Assembly: GCF_004348535.1 (NCBI RefSeq) | Contig: NZ_SMJX01000063.1 | Span: forward strand, 1 to 34,172 | Origin: Actinomadura sp. KC216 | GTDB lineage: Bacteria > Actinomycetota > Actinomycetes > Streptosporangiales > Streptosporangiaceae | Direction: 5' to 3' | Length of the DNA: 34,172 nucleotides | Shown here: in pieces, positions 8,357-16,729 of the stretch | Numbering within the stretch: position 1 is the stretch's first letter | Layout of the letters: each line of letters begins with the position of its first letter | Notes under the pieces: model-generated | Database searches by the model: none | What the model was told of the DNA's origin: nothing | Seen by the model: the letters and a program-made list of their open reading frames with translations, nothing else | Position numbers and translations under genes: made by a program

Positions 8357-8740
8357 TCAGCGGGCGAGGGCCGTGGCCTCGATCTCGATGCGCCAGTCGG
8401 GCTGCGCCAGCGACGACACCTCAAGGAGGGTGTCCGCCGGGTAGGGCTCGCTGAGGAACTCCTCGCGGAGCCGGATGACGTCGTCGAGGTCGGCCGCCAT
8501 GTCGCGGACGAAGATCCCGATCTTGACGACATCGCCGAGGTCGGCGCCCGCCTCCGCCAGCACCCGCTGGACGTTCCGGAACGCCTGGCGCCCCTGTTCC
8601 AGGAAGCCGCCGGGGACCGTACGCCCGTTCTCGTCGATGCCCGCCTGGCCGGAGACGTGGATGAACCCGCCCGCCCGGATGGCCTGGGAGATCCGGTACG
8701 GCTCGTACCAGTCGGGGGACGTGGCGATTCGCTCGATCAT
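8357..8740 (-). CDS. RidA family protein
   Basis: The 127-residue product is of standard RidA/YjgF length. RidA hydrolyses reactive enamine/imine intermediates. Visible features are the FIHVSGQAGID strand, GRQAFRNVQRVLAEAGADLGDVVKIGIFV, and the C-terminal WRIEIEATA segment, whose Arg corresponds to the conserved catalytic Arg of canonical RidA. GGAGG precedes the ATG with good spacing. It is the first gene of the ridA/ene-reductase operon, driven from the shared intergenic region with marR. Many RidA-like proteins in such operons act on specific catabolic intermediates, so the exact substrate is open. Confidence 0.9.
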   Translation of the reverse strand: MIERIATSPDWYEPYRISQAIRAGGFIHVSGQAGIDENGRTVPGGFLEQGRQAFRNVQRVLAEAGADLGDVVKIGIFVRDMAADLDDVIRLREEFLSEPYPADTLLEVSSLAQPDWRIEIEATALAR

Positions 8741-8757
8741 GACAACCTCCGGAGATT

Positions 8758-8815
8758 TGCATGTACATGCATGTCTTGTATGTGCATGCAGATATTGGCA
8801 TTGCATGTATGCTGC
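8758..8815. promoter_or_regulatory. Repeated palindromic operator, probable MarR sites
   Basis: The 98-base divergent gap between ridA and marR is AT-richer than its surroundings. It contains a perfect 14-base palindrome TGCATGTACATGCA (8758-8771), a second site matching it at 12 of 14 positions (8777-8790), and a half site TGCATGTA (8802-8809). Two full sites 19 bases apart between a MarR gene and its likely target operon are a classic autoregulatory arrangement. Assignment to this MarR protein is inference from position. Confidence 0.75.
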
Positions 8816-8838
8816 TGTCAAGGAGAGAGGGGCGCGAG

Positions 8839-9288
8839 ATGGGCGCTGACGCGAAGACCGCCACGGCGGACGGCCTGCTCTGGGACGGCATCGTCACCCT
8901 GCACGGACGGGTCGAGCATCAGCTGGCCAAGGCGCTCCAGCGCCGCCACGGGATCGGCCTGTCGGAGTACCGGGCGCTGTGCCGCCTGTCCCGCGCGGAG
9001 GGCGGGGAGCTGCGGATGCAGGAGCTCGCCGACCTCATCGGCCTCAACCAGAGCTCCGTCAGCCGCCTCGTCGCGCGGCTGGAGAGCGCCGGTCTCACCC
9101 GCCGCGCCATGTGCCCCAAGGACCGGCGCGGCGTCTACACCGTCATCACCGACGAGGGACGGGTCGTCCAGGAGAAGGCCGCCCCCACCTACGCCGAGAC
9201 CCTCACCGAGGCACTGGACGCGGCCGCCGCCGAGCCGTCCCTCGCGCCCGTGCTTACTGCGCTGCGCCGCATGCCCGAGTTCGCCTGA
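8839..9288 (+). CDS. MarR family transcriptional regulator
   Basis: The 149-residue product is a winged helix-turn-helix dimer. LSEYRALCRLSRAEGGELRMQELADLIGLNQSSVSRLVARLESAGL forms the helix-turn-helix, and RRAMCPKDRRGVYTVITDEG is the wing with the conserved DxRG. The ATG at 8839 has AGGAGAGAGG at 8821-8830. In-frame starts further upstream would run through the operator palindromes and are unlikely. It probably represses itself and the divergent ridA/ene-reductase operon and is released by a small ligand. A Cys just before the wing (residue about 93) could allow redox sensing, but this is speculative. Confidence 0.92.
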   Translation: MGADAKTATADGLLWDGIVTLHGRVEHQLAKALQRRHGIGLSEYRALCRLSRAEGGELRMQELADLIGLNQSSVSRLVARLESAGLTRRAMCPKDRRGVYTVITDEGRVVQEKAAPTYAETLTEALDAAAAEPSLAPVLTALRRMPEFA

Positions 9289-9348
9289 CGCTCCGCGCCG
9301 AACCATTCGTCCCGCACCGCCGTCCTACTCGGCGGAGGGACGATCACC

Positions 9349-9876
9349 ATGGCCGGATGGCTGGAGAGGACCGCCCGGGAGTACCGGGGCCGCCTGATCG
9401 TGGCCGGTGCCTGCTGGTTCCTCGTCGTCGGCCTGTTCAGCGTGCTCGGCGCCATGACCGCCTACACCATGCTCTGGGGCGAGACCACGACGGCCCGTGT
9501 GGCGAAATGCGACTACGAGGTGGAGCGGGAGGGCAGGCCGGGCGACCTGGTGTGCACCGGCACCTGGCGGACCGGGGCCGGGACGCAGGAGTCCGGCTTC
9601 ATCGAGGGCGTCGACCAGGTGGATGTCGGCCGGGACGAGACGGTGCGGCTTGGCCCCGGCGGCGATGCCTATGCCGGGTCGATCACCGATCATCCGATCG
9701 CGTTCGCGCCGCTCGTCCTCGTCCTGACGGTCGTCTTCTATCTGTGGTTCTTCTGGCGGGTCCGGCGGGCCGACCGGGTCGATCCGCTCTTCACCCAGGC
9801 GCCGGACGCCGACATGCCGACGACGGGCAACGTCCGTGTGATCCCCGGTGGAGATCACACGGACGTCGGGCGCTAG
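9349..9876 (+). CDS. Two-pass membrane protein of unknown function
   Basis: The 175-residue product has a first transmembrane segment at about 15-42 (LIVAGACWFLVVGLFSVLGAM), an extracytoplasmic domain with two Cys (in AKCDYEV and LVCTGTW) that may form a disulfide, a second segment at about 122-142 (LVLVLTVVFYLWFFW), and a short charged tail. The layout resembles DUF3592-like proteins, but I would not assign it firmly. GGCGGAGGGA at 9331-9340 supports the ATG. It lies 60 bases after marR on the same strand and could be co-transcribed. Its last codons encode one arm and the loop of a perfect hairpin. It is convergent with copA. Confidence 0.75.
   Translation: MAGWLERTAREYRGRLIVAGACWFLVVGLFSVLGAMTAYTMLWGETTTARVAKCDYEVEREGRPGDLVCTGTWRTGAGTQESGFIEGVDQVDVGRDETVRLGPGGDAYAGSITDHPIAFAPLVLVLTVVFYLWFFWRVRRADRVDPLFTQAPDADMPTTGNVRVIPGGDHTDVGR
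9830..9866. terminator. Perfect hairpin between convergent genes
   Basis: The arms at 9830-9843 and 9853-9866 are exact 14-base complements (ACGTCCGTGTGATC) around a 9-base loop. The hairpin lies inside the last codons of the membrane-protein gene and 18 bases beyond the copA stop, so it can serve as a bidirectional terminator. Neither side has a U-tract. Confidence 0.65.
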
Positions 9877-9883
9877 CGACGGC

Positions 9884-12133
<2,250 letters not shown>

Positions 12134-12166
12134 CGTCGCTCCTCCTCCGCGCTCTCCGCCGATCGG

Positions 12167-13135
12167 TCAGTGGGTGTGGGGCGTGTCGTCGTGGCCGCCG
12201 CCGGTCGGCCCGTCCTGGACGGGGACCTGCGCGTTCCCGGCGTGCACGGTGAACTCGGCCGTCCGGACCTTGCCGCCGTGCTTGAAGTCCAGGTAGAGAC
12301 GGTACGCGCCGGAGCTCGGGGCCTCGGCGAAGAACGTGATGCCGGGGCCCGGCTTCGTCTCGCCGTCGCCCGGCTCCCCGTCCGGGTGGACGTGCAGGTA
12401 GGCGAGGTCGCCCTGGCGCAGCGCCACCAGGTGGCCGTAGGCCTCCAGGTACGGCTCCAGGTCCGTGACCGGCTTGCCGTCCTTGCTCACCGAGAGGGTG
12501 AGTTCGGTGGACTTGCCGGGAGTGAGGCCGCCGGACAGCGTCACCTCGTAGCCGTCCACCTTCGCGACCCGCTCGGGCTCCGGCAGCGGCGCCGTCCGCA
12601 GGTCGCCCTGGACGAACACGTCGGTGCCGAGCGTGAGCTGGCGCTTCGCGCCGTCCGGCTGGATGTCGGTGAAGAACCGGTACACGCCGGACTTCGGAAT
12701 CGTGATCGGCACCGTCCAGACGCCGCCCCCGGCCTCGGACGGGTGCAGGTGCTGGAAGCCCGACAGGTCGCGGCTCGCGACGATCAGGTGCAGCCGCTTG
12801 CCGTGCAGGGGCTTGAACCCGGTGACGGGCTTGCCGTCGGGCCCGTTGATGGTGAACCGGAAGTCGGTCCGCTTGCCGGGGGCCAGCGTCGTCTTGCGCG
12901 GGACGAGTGTGTAGCCGTCCTCGGAGACCTGGAGGCCGCCGGGCACGAGCGCCGCGGCGCCACCGCCCTCGCCGCCGTGCCCGCCGCCGGTGCTCGCGCC
13001 GTGGCCGCCGCCGTCGTGGGACGCGGTCTCCGCCGAGGCGCCCACGGGCCCGACGACCTTGCCGACCCCCGCGGCGCCGCCGAAGACGACCGCCAGCCCG
13101 GTGACGTAGGCTCCCAGCTTGATCGCGCTGTTCAT
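12167..13135 (-). CDS. Secreted histidine-rich copper-operon protein with duplicated beta domain
   Basis: The 322-residue product has a hydrophobic N-terminal signal or anchor (about 4-30), then a His/Gly-rich stretch (HDGGGHGASTGGGHGG) likely to bind metal. Two tandem beta-sandwich-like units follow, at about 70-175 and 190-290. Each begins with a KxT(D/E)xxxxxxxxDGKPVT pattern and holds one HxHP motif (FQHLHP, YLHVHP), and a His-rich tail ends with TPHTH. The repeat units look related, so internal duplication is likely. Placement between copZ and copA suggests an extracytoplasmic copper chaperone or buffer. I cannot place it in a named family; YtkA/FixH-like domains are the nearest idea. 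ATG 13135 fits GGAG 8 bases upstream better than the GTG at 13144. Confidence 0.85.
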   Translation of the reverse strand: MNSAIKLGAYVTGLAVVFGGAAGVGKVVGPVGASAETASHDGGGHGASTGGGHGGEGGGAAALVPGGLQVSEDGYTLVPRKTTLAPGKRTDFRFTINGPDGKPVTGFKPLHGKRLHLIVASRDLSGFQHLHPSEAGGGVWTVPITIPKSGVYRFFTDIQPDGAKRQLTLGTDVFVQGDLRTAPLPEPERVAKVDGYEVTLSGGLTPGKSTELTLSVSKDGKPVTDLEPYLEAYGHLVALRQGDLAYLHVHPDGEPGDGETKPGPGITFFAEAPSSGAYRLYLDFKHGGKVRTAEFTVHAGNAQVPVQDGPTGGGHDDTPHTH

Positions 13136-13212
13136 TCCGATCACTCCAACCCGGTGCCCGAAGGCACGGAACTCGGGGGGCGCCCCCCGCGGTGGGGCGG
13201 GGTGCGCGCCCG

Positions 13213-13419
13213 TTACTGCTTCAGTGCGTAACCGGCCTCTTCGACGGCGCTCTTGACCAGGGCGTCGTCGATCGGCGCGTCGCTCGTCACGGTGACCCGG
13301 CCGGTCGGCAGGTCGACCTCGACGCCGGTCACACCGGGGATCTCCTCGACCTCCTCGGTGACCGAGCTGACGCAGTGGCCGCAGGTCATCCCGGTGACGG
13401 TGTAGGTGGCGGTGCTCAT
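13213..13419 (-). CDS. copZ: Copper chaperone, heavy-metal-associated domain
   Basis: The 68-residue single-domain protein has TVTGMTCGHC (metal-binding Cys pair) and the usual beta-alpha-beta-beta-alpha-beta pattern (VTEEVEEIPGVTGVEVDL, VTVTSD, ALVKSAVEEAGY). It carries Cu(I) in the cytosol and hands it to CopA. The ATG at 13419 follows GAGAGAGGGAG. The open frame extends further upstream, but only through the operator. It is the first gene of the copper operon. Confidence 0.93.
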   Translation of the reverse strand: MSTATYTVTGMTCGHCVSSVTEEVEEIPGVTGVEVDLPTGRVTVTSDAPIDDALVKSAVEEAGYALKQ

Positions 13420-13438
13420 CTGGCGACTCCCTCTCTCA

Positions 13439-13455
13439 GTACCCCTGGGGGGTAT
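13439..13455. promoter_or_regulatory. CsoR-like operator 1
   Basis: GTACCCCTGGGGGGTAT is a near-perfect GTAcccc/ggggTAt palindrome lying 19 bases upstream of the copZ start. It matches the TACCC-GGGTA type of site bound by CsoR repressors. No csoR gene is in the window, so the regulator would act from elsewhere. Confidence 0.75.
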
Positions 13456-13499
13456 CTCGTGGCCCTCATACTGCCATAACGGATCACCCATGGCAACCC

Positions 13500-13517
13500 G
13501 TACCCCCTAGGGGTTAT
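13500..13517. promoter_or_regulatory. CsoR-like operator 2
   Basis: GTACCCCCTAGGGGTTAT is a second copy of the site, about 61 bases from the first. The sequence between them should hold the copper operon promoter. TTGCCA on the minus strand (13496-13491) is a possible -35, but no clear -10 at ideal spacing was found. Confidence 0.7.
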
Positions 13518-13597
13518 TTCGAGATCCCGGTCACATGTCCGCCGAATCCGGTCATGGGGCCTCGTGGGGCGGTTACCGGCGGGTTGTTACGCGGAAG

Positions 13598-13748
13598 TTA
13601 TCCACACCCTCGGTGACGGGTCGTCCGCGCTTTCGTCCCGCGCTTTGGGGGGATTCACTGAGGTATCGCCCCTGTCAACGTCCCGCGTCCCGCCGGATCG
13701 GGAGTTGTGCACAGGCTTTTCCACAGGCTTCCACAGCCTTGTGGACAC
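13598..13748. other. Cluster of DnaA-box-like 9-mers
   Basis: The non-coding stretch before the VOC gene holds TTATCCACA (13598-13606), an exact match to the classical DnaA box. It also holds a run of near matches: TTGTGCACA (13705), TTTTCCACA (13717), GCTTCCACA (13727) and, inverted, TGTGGACAC (13740-13748). The last four start 10-13 bases apart. The copper operon promoter lies to the left. There is no dnaA, dnaN or long AT-rich unwinding element nearby, so this is not oriC. A DnaA-titrating or regulatory locus is possible. Confidence 0.5.
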
Positions 13749-13794
13749 CGGCCCTCGCCCACCACGCGGCGCCTCGCGTCCCTAAGCTCTGGGC

Positions 13795-14232
13795 ATGACC
13801 CTTCGGATGGACAACGTCGCCATCGTCGTCGACGACCTGGACGCGGCCATCGCGTTCTTCACCGAGCTTGGCATGGAACTGGAAGGCCGGGCCCGGAACG
13901 AGGGCCTCTTCGTGGACCAGACCGTCGGGATGGACGGCGTCCGGTGCGATATCGCGATGATGCGGACACCGGACGGTCAGGGCAGGCTGGAACTGACCCG
14001 ATATCTCGACCCCGCGGCGCTCCGCCCGGAACCGGCGAACACCCCGCCCAACACGCTGGGCCTGCACCGCGTCATGTTCAGGGTCGAGGACATCGAGGGC
14101 ACCGTCGCCCGCCTCCGTCCCCACGGCGCCGAACTCGTCGGTGAGATCGCGCAGTACGAGGACCTGTACCGCATCTGCTACCTCCGCGGCCCCGCGGGCA
14201 TCTTCGTCGCCCTGGCCGAACAGATCGGCTGA
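13795..14232 (+). CDS. VOC (glyoxalase/bleomycin-resistance fold) family protein
   Basis: The 145-residue product has the typical VOC start MDNVAIVVDDLDAAIAFFTELGMELEG, a second half beginning GLHRVMFRVEDIEGTVARLRPHGAELVGE, and the closing RICYLRGPAGIFVALAEQIG. Metal-ligand positions are partly recognisable (the GLHRVMF His and the FVALAEQ Glu); the N-terminal position is Asn rather than His. Such proteins act as metal-dependent isomerases, dioxygenases or antibiotic-binding proteins, so the substrate is unknown. The gene stands alone between the DnaA-box-like cluster and the glycosylase. Confidence 0.88.
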   Translation: MTLRMDNVAIVVDDLDAAIAFFTELGMELEGRARNEGLFVDQTVGMDGVRCDIAMMRTPDGQGRLELTRYLDPAALRPEPANTPPNTLGLHRVMFRVEDIEGTVARLRPHGAELVGEIAQYEDLYRICYLRGPAGIFVALAEQIG

Positions 14233-14433
14233 CAGACGCGCTGTGTTCAGGTGCCTGGCTGGCGGTGGTTCTCTGGGCGTTGGCGTCGAGGAGCTCGGGG
14301 ATTCACGTGTTGACCGGCGGGTTTCGTAATCTCGGTGGGGAGGTCGTGCTCGTCCAGTCCCGCGAGGTAGTGGCGGACGGCCGTCGCTGACCTGGGCTGT
14401 TCCGGGTCCGGGGAGAAATGGAGTACTCGCGAT

Positions 14434-15297
14434 ATGCCTGAGCTGCCCGAGGTGGAGGCGCTGGCGGGGTTCCTGCGGGAACGCGTCGTCGGACACGTCG
14501 TCGCGCGCGTGGACGTTCTCGCCATCTCCGCGCTGAAGACCTACGACCCGCCGGTGCAAGCACTGGGCGGGCTGGCCGTCACCGGCGCGGCCCGGCACGG
14601 CAAGTTCATCGACCTGGACGTCGACGGCCTGCACCTGGTGATCCATCTGGCCCGCGCCGGCTGGCTGCGCTGGCGCGACGAGATCCCCGCCAGGCCCGTC
14701 CGGCCCGGTGGCAAGAACCCGCTGGCGATGCGCGTCCATCTGGACGACGGCTCCGGGTTCGACCTGACGGAGGCCGGGACGAAGAAGGGCCTCGCCGTCT
14801 ACGTCGTCCGGGACCCTTCGGAGGTGCCGGGTGTCGCGTCGCTCGGGCCCGACCCGCTGGACGACGCGTTCACCCCCGCGGCACTCGCCGCGATCCTCGA
14901 CGGCAAGCGCACCCAGATCAAGGGCCTGCTGCGCGACCAGAAGGTGATCGCCGGGATCGGCAACGCCTACTCCGACGAGGTGCTGCACGTCGCGAAGATG
15001 TCCCCGTTCAAGATCGCCGCCTCGTTGACCGAGGACGACGTCGCGGTCCTGCACGACGCCATCGTCACCGCCTTGCGCGACGCGGTGGAGCGCTCGCGCG
15101 GGCTGGAGGCGCAGGACCTCAAGGGCGAGAAGAAGACCGGCCTGCGCGTCCACGGCAAGACCGGCCAGAAATGCCCGGTGTGCGGCGACACGATCCGCGA
15201 GGTGTCGTTCGCGGACTCGTCCCTCCAGTACTGCCCGACCTGCCAGACGGGCGGCAAGCCCCTGGCCGACCGCCGCATGTCCCGCCTCCTCAAATAG
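14434..15297 (+). CDS. Fpg/Nei family DNA glycosylase
   Basis: The 287-residue product is a base-excision repair enzyme. The mature N-terminus PELPEVE gives the catalytic Pro and Glu, ARHGKFI the conserved Lys, and RTQIKGLLRDQKVIAGIGNAYSDEVL the helix-two-turn-helix with the conserved Asn. The C-terminal zinc finger is CPVC...YCPTC. In canonical Fpg the finger carries an Arg (as in GRGTHYC) that contacts the lesion strand; here the matching segment reads ADSSLQYC, so that Arg is absent. It therefore belongs to a divergent actinobacterial branch, and its substrate preference cannot be assumed to be 8-oxoguanine. GGAG lies upstream of the ATG. Confidence 0.93.
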   Translation: MPELPEVEALAGFLRERVVGHVVARVDVLAISALKTYDPPVQALGGLAVTGAARHGKFIDLDVDGLHLVIHLARAGWLRWRDEIPARPVRPGGKNPLAMRVHLDDGSGFDLTEAGTKKGLAVYVVRDPSEVPGVASLGPDPLDDAFTPAALAAILDGKRTQIKGLLRDQKVIAGIGNAYSDEVLHVAKMSPFKIAASLTEDDVAVLHDAIVTALRDAVERSRGLEAQDLKGEKKTGLRVHGKTGQKCPVCGDTIREVSFADSSLQYCPTCQTGGKPLADRRMSRLLK

Positions 15298-15319
15298 CCA
15301 GACACCGGCCGAAGCGGCG

Positions 15320-15505
15320 CTACGGCAGCCCGCGCCAGATCAACGCCTGGGCGACGATGACGTTCTCGCCGTTGAAGGTGATCGCCGGGCCCTCGTGCAA
15401 CTCGTAGCCCAGCGCGATCGCTTCGCTCACGCGTTCGCAGAATGCGCCGTCGTCCGGGCCGGTCACGACTCGATAGATGGGCAATCCGTCTGGTGGTGTG
15501 CTCAT
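15320..15505 (-). CDS. DUF1737 domain protein
   Basis: The 61-residue protein has the DUF1737 pattern: PIYRVVTGPDDGAFCERVSEAIALGYELHEGPAITFNGE, then VIVAQALIW. It is small, soluble and of unknown function. No clear SD precedes the ATG. The gene is convergent with the glycosylase, with 22 bases between the two stops. Confidence 0.8.
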   Translation of the reverse strand: MSTPPDGLPIYRVVTGPDDGAFCERVSEAIALGYELHEGPAITFNGENVIVAQALIWRGLP

Positions 15506-15566
15506 GGGACAAGGATCTCAGCCGGTGCGCGAGCCGAACCCGGGGCTCTGTCGGCCGGGGACGGGA

Positions 15567-15599
15567 GCGGCGGCCTCCGGGAACCCGGCAGGCCGCCGC
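15567..15599 (-). terminator. Hairpin terminator of the ATP-grasp operon
   Basis: GCGGCGGCCT (15567-15576) pairs exactly with 15590-15599. Inside, CCGGG/CCCGG extends the stem with a single bulged C. It lies 33 bases past the methyltransferase stop. No U-tract follows on the minus strand. Confidence 0.55.
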
Positions 15600-15631
15600 A
15601 GGTGCCTTGATCTGGATCGGGAAGCCGCGCT

Positions 15632-16729
15632 TCAGCTCGCCGGCTTCTGGAACAGGAGCATCGTCGACGATCCGAACGCCTCGGTGTTGGTGTGCGTGCT
15701 GCTCACCACGCTGAAGCCGTGCCGGCCGATCTCCTCGGCCAGGGCGTCACCGCTCCGCTCCGAGTAGGGGAGCACCTCCAGGCCGATGTTCTTCTCGCCG
15801 TCCGCGACCCGGATCCTCCTGGGGATCACCCGGCCCGGAACGAGGTCGGGGGCGACCTCCGCGTAGTCCGGGATGGAGAAGAAGCCCTTGCCCCATTCGC
15901 CCGAGCAGTGGTCGACGATGAAATGGCCGCCCGGGCGAAGGATGTCGAAGACGCGGGAGATGTGGCGTGCTCGCTGCTCCTCCTCGACGAGCATGTGGAG
16001 GCAGCCCATGTTCATGGCGAGATCGAAGCTGTTGTCCTCGAAGCCGCGGAGATAGATGATGTCGCGCTCGACGAATCCCGAGGCGTCGAGGTTCGCGGCG
16101 GCGGCCAGCTCTCGCGCGCGATCCAGGGCCGTGTGGGACACGTCGACCGAGACGACGTCGTGTCCCTGTGACAGCAGGTACAGGGAGTCGCGGCCTTCAC
16201 CGCATCCGAGGTCGATGATCCGTCCGGAGAAGACGTCCGGGCGCTCCCGGATCATCTGGAGGAGCGACGCGTTCGGCTCCGCCGACTCCCACAGGCGGGC
16301 TCCCTCCTCGTACACGGTCCGGTAGCGGTCCTCGTAGCCGTAGTAGTAGTCGCTGTTCGTACCGACGATGCTCCGTATGTCGTCGCTGGTGGGAGAGAAC
16401 TCCACGGGCGAGGCCGTGACGTCCGCGTCCCTGCCCAGGAGCATGAGCTCGGTGTCATCGAGAATGCCGATCGCCAGGATGTACTGCGACGCGTCGCACT
16501 CGACCGCTTCACCGACCCCGAAGGGCGCGAAGGAGGCTTGTAATGCCTCCAGTGTCAGCGCCGTGGCCTTCTCGCAGACGAAGATCGCTCCGCGTCCACG
16601 GGTCACCTTGGCGGCGAAGCCCGCCGAGCCGTCCAGCTGCCACACGGTCTTCCGGTCGGTGAGGTTGATCGAGGTGAAATGCAGGTCTTCGGATGGGGCC
16701 TCGTCGAGAATCGCTTGGTAGAGACTCAC
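15632..16729 (-). CDS. SAM-dependent methyltransferase with novel N-terminal domain
   Basis: The 365-residue product has a class I Rossmann methyltransferase domain from about 130. Motif I is IIDLGCGEGRDS (171-182), the acidic ribose-binding position is in VVSVDVS, motif IV is SFDLAMNMGCLHML, and a LRPGGHFIVDH strand follows. The first 125 or so residues form a separate acidic domain of no family I recognise, possibly for substrate or partner recognition. The GTG start overlaps the preceding TPR gene's TGA (GTGA). It is the last gene of a four-gene operon and likely modifies the product of the ATP-grasp ligase. O-, N- or C-methylation cannot be told from sequence. Confidence 0.87.
   Translation of the reverse strand: MSLYQAILDEAPSEDLHFTSINLTDRKTVWQLDGSAGFAAKVTRGRGAIFVCEKATALTLEALQASFAPFGVGEAVECDASQYILAIGILDDTELMLLGRDADVTASPVEFSPTSDDIRSIVGTNSDYYYGYEDRYRTVYEEGARLWESAEPNASLLQMIRERPDVFSGRIIDLGCGEGRDSLYLLSQGHDVVSVDVSHTALDRARELAAAANLDASGFVERDIIYLRGFEDNSFDLAMNMGCLHMLVEEEQRARHISRVFDILRPGGHFIVDHCSGEWGKGFFSIPDYAEVAPDLVPGRVIPRRIRVADGEKNIGLEVLPYSERSGDALAEEIGRHGFSVVSSTHTNTEAFGSSTMLLFQKPAS

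Noticed and set aside
13598-13748. Chromosomal replication origin
   Set aside because: DnaA-like boxes are present, but dnaA, dnaN, rpmH and an AT-rich unwinding region are all missing, and only about five boxes are seen where actinomycete oriC has many more.
14247-14420. Minus-strand frame containing ATAVRHYLAGLDEHDLPTEI, possibly a decayed gene
   Set aside because: It reads somewhat like protein, but the frame is short, has no start with an SD and no family I can name. Not strong enough to annotate as a pseudogene.
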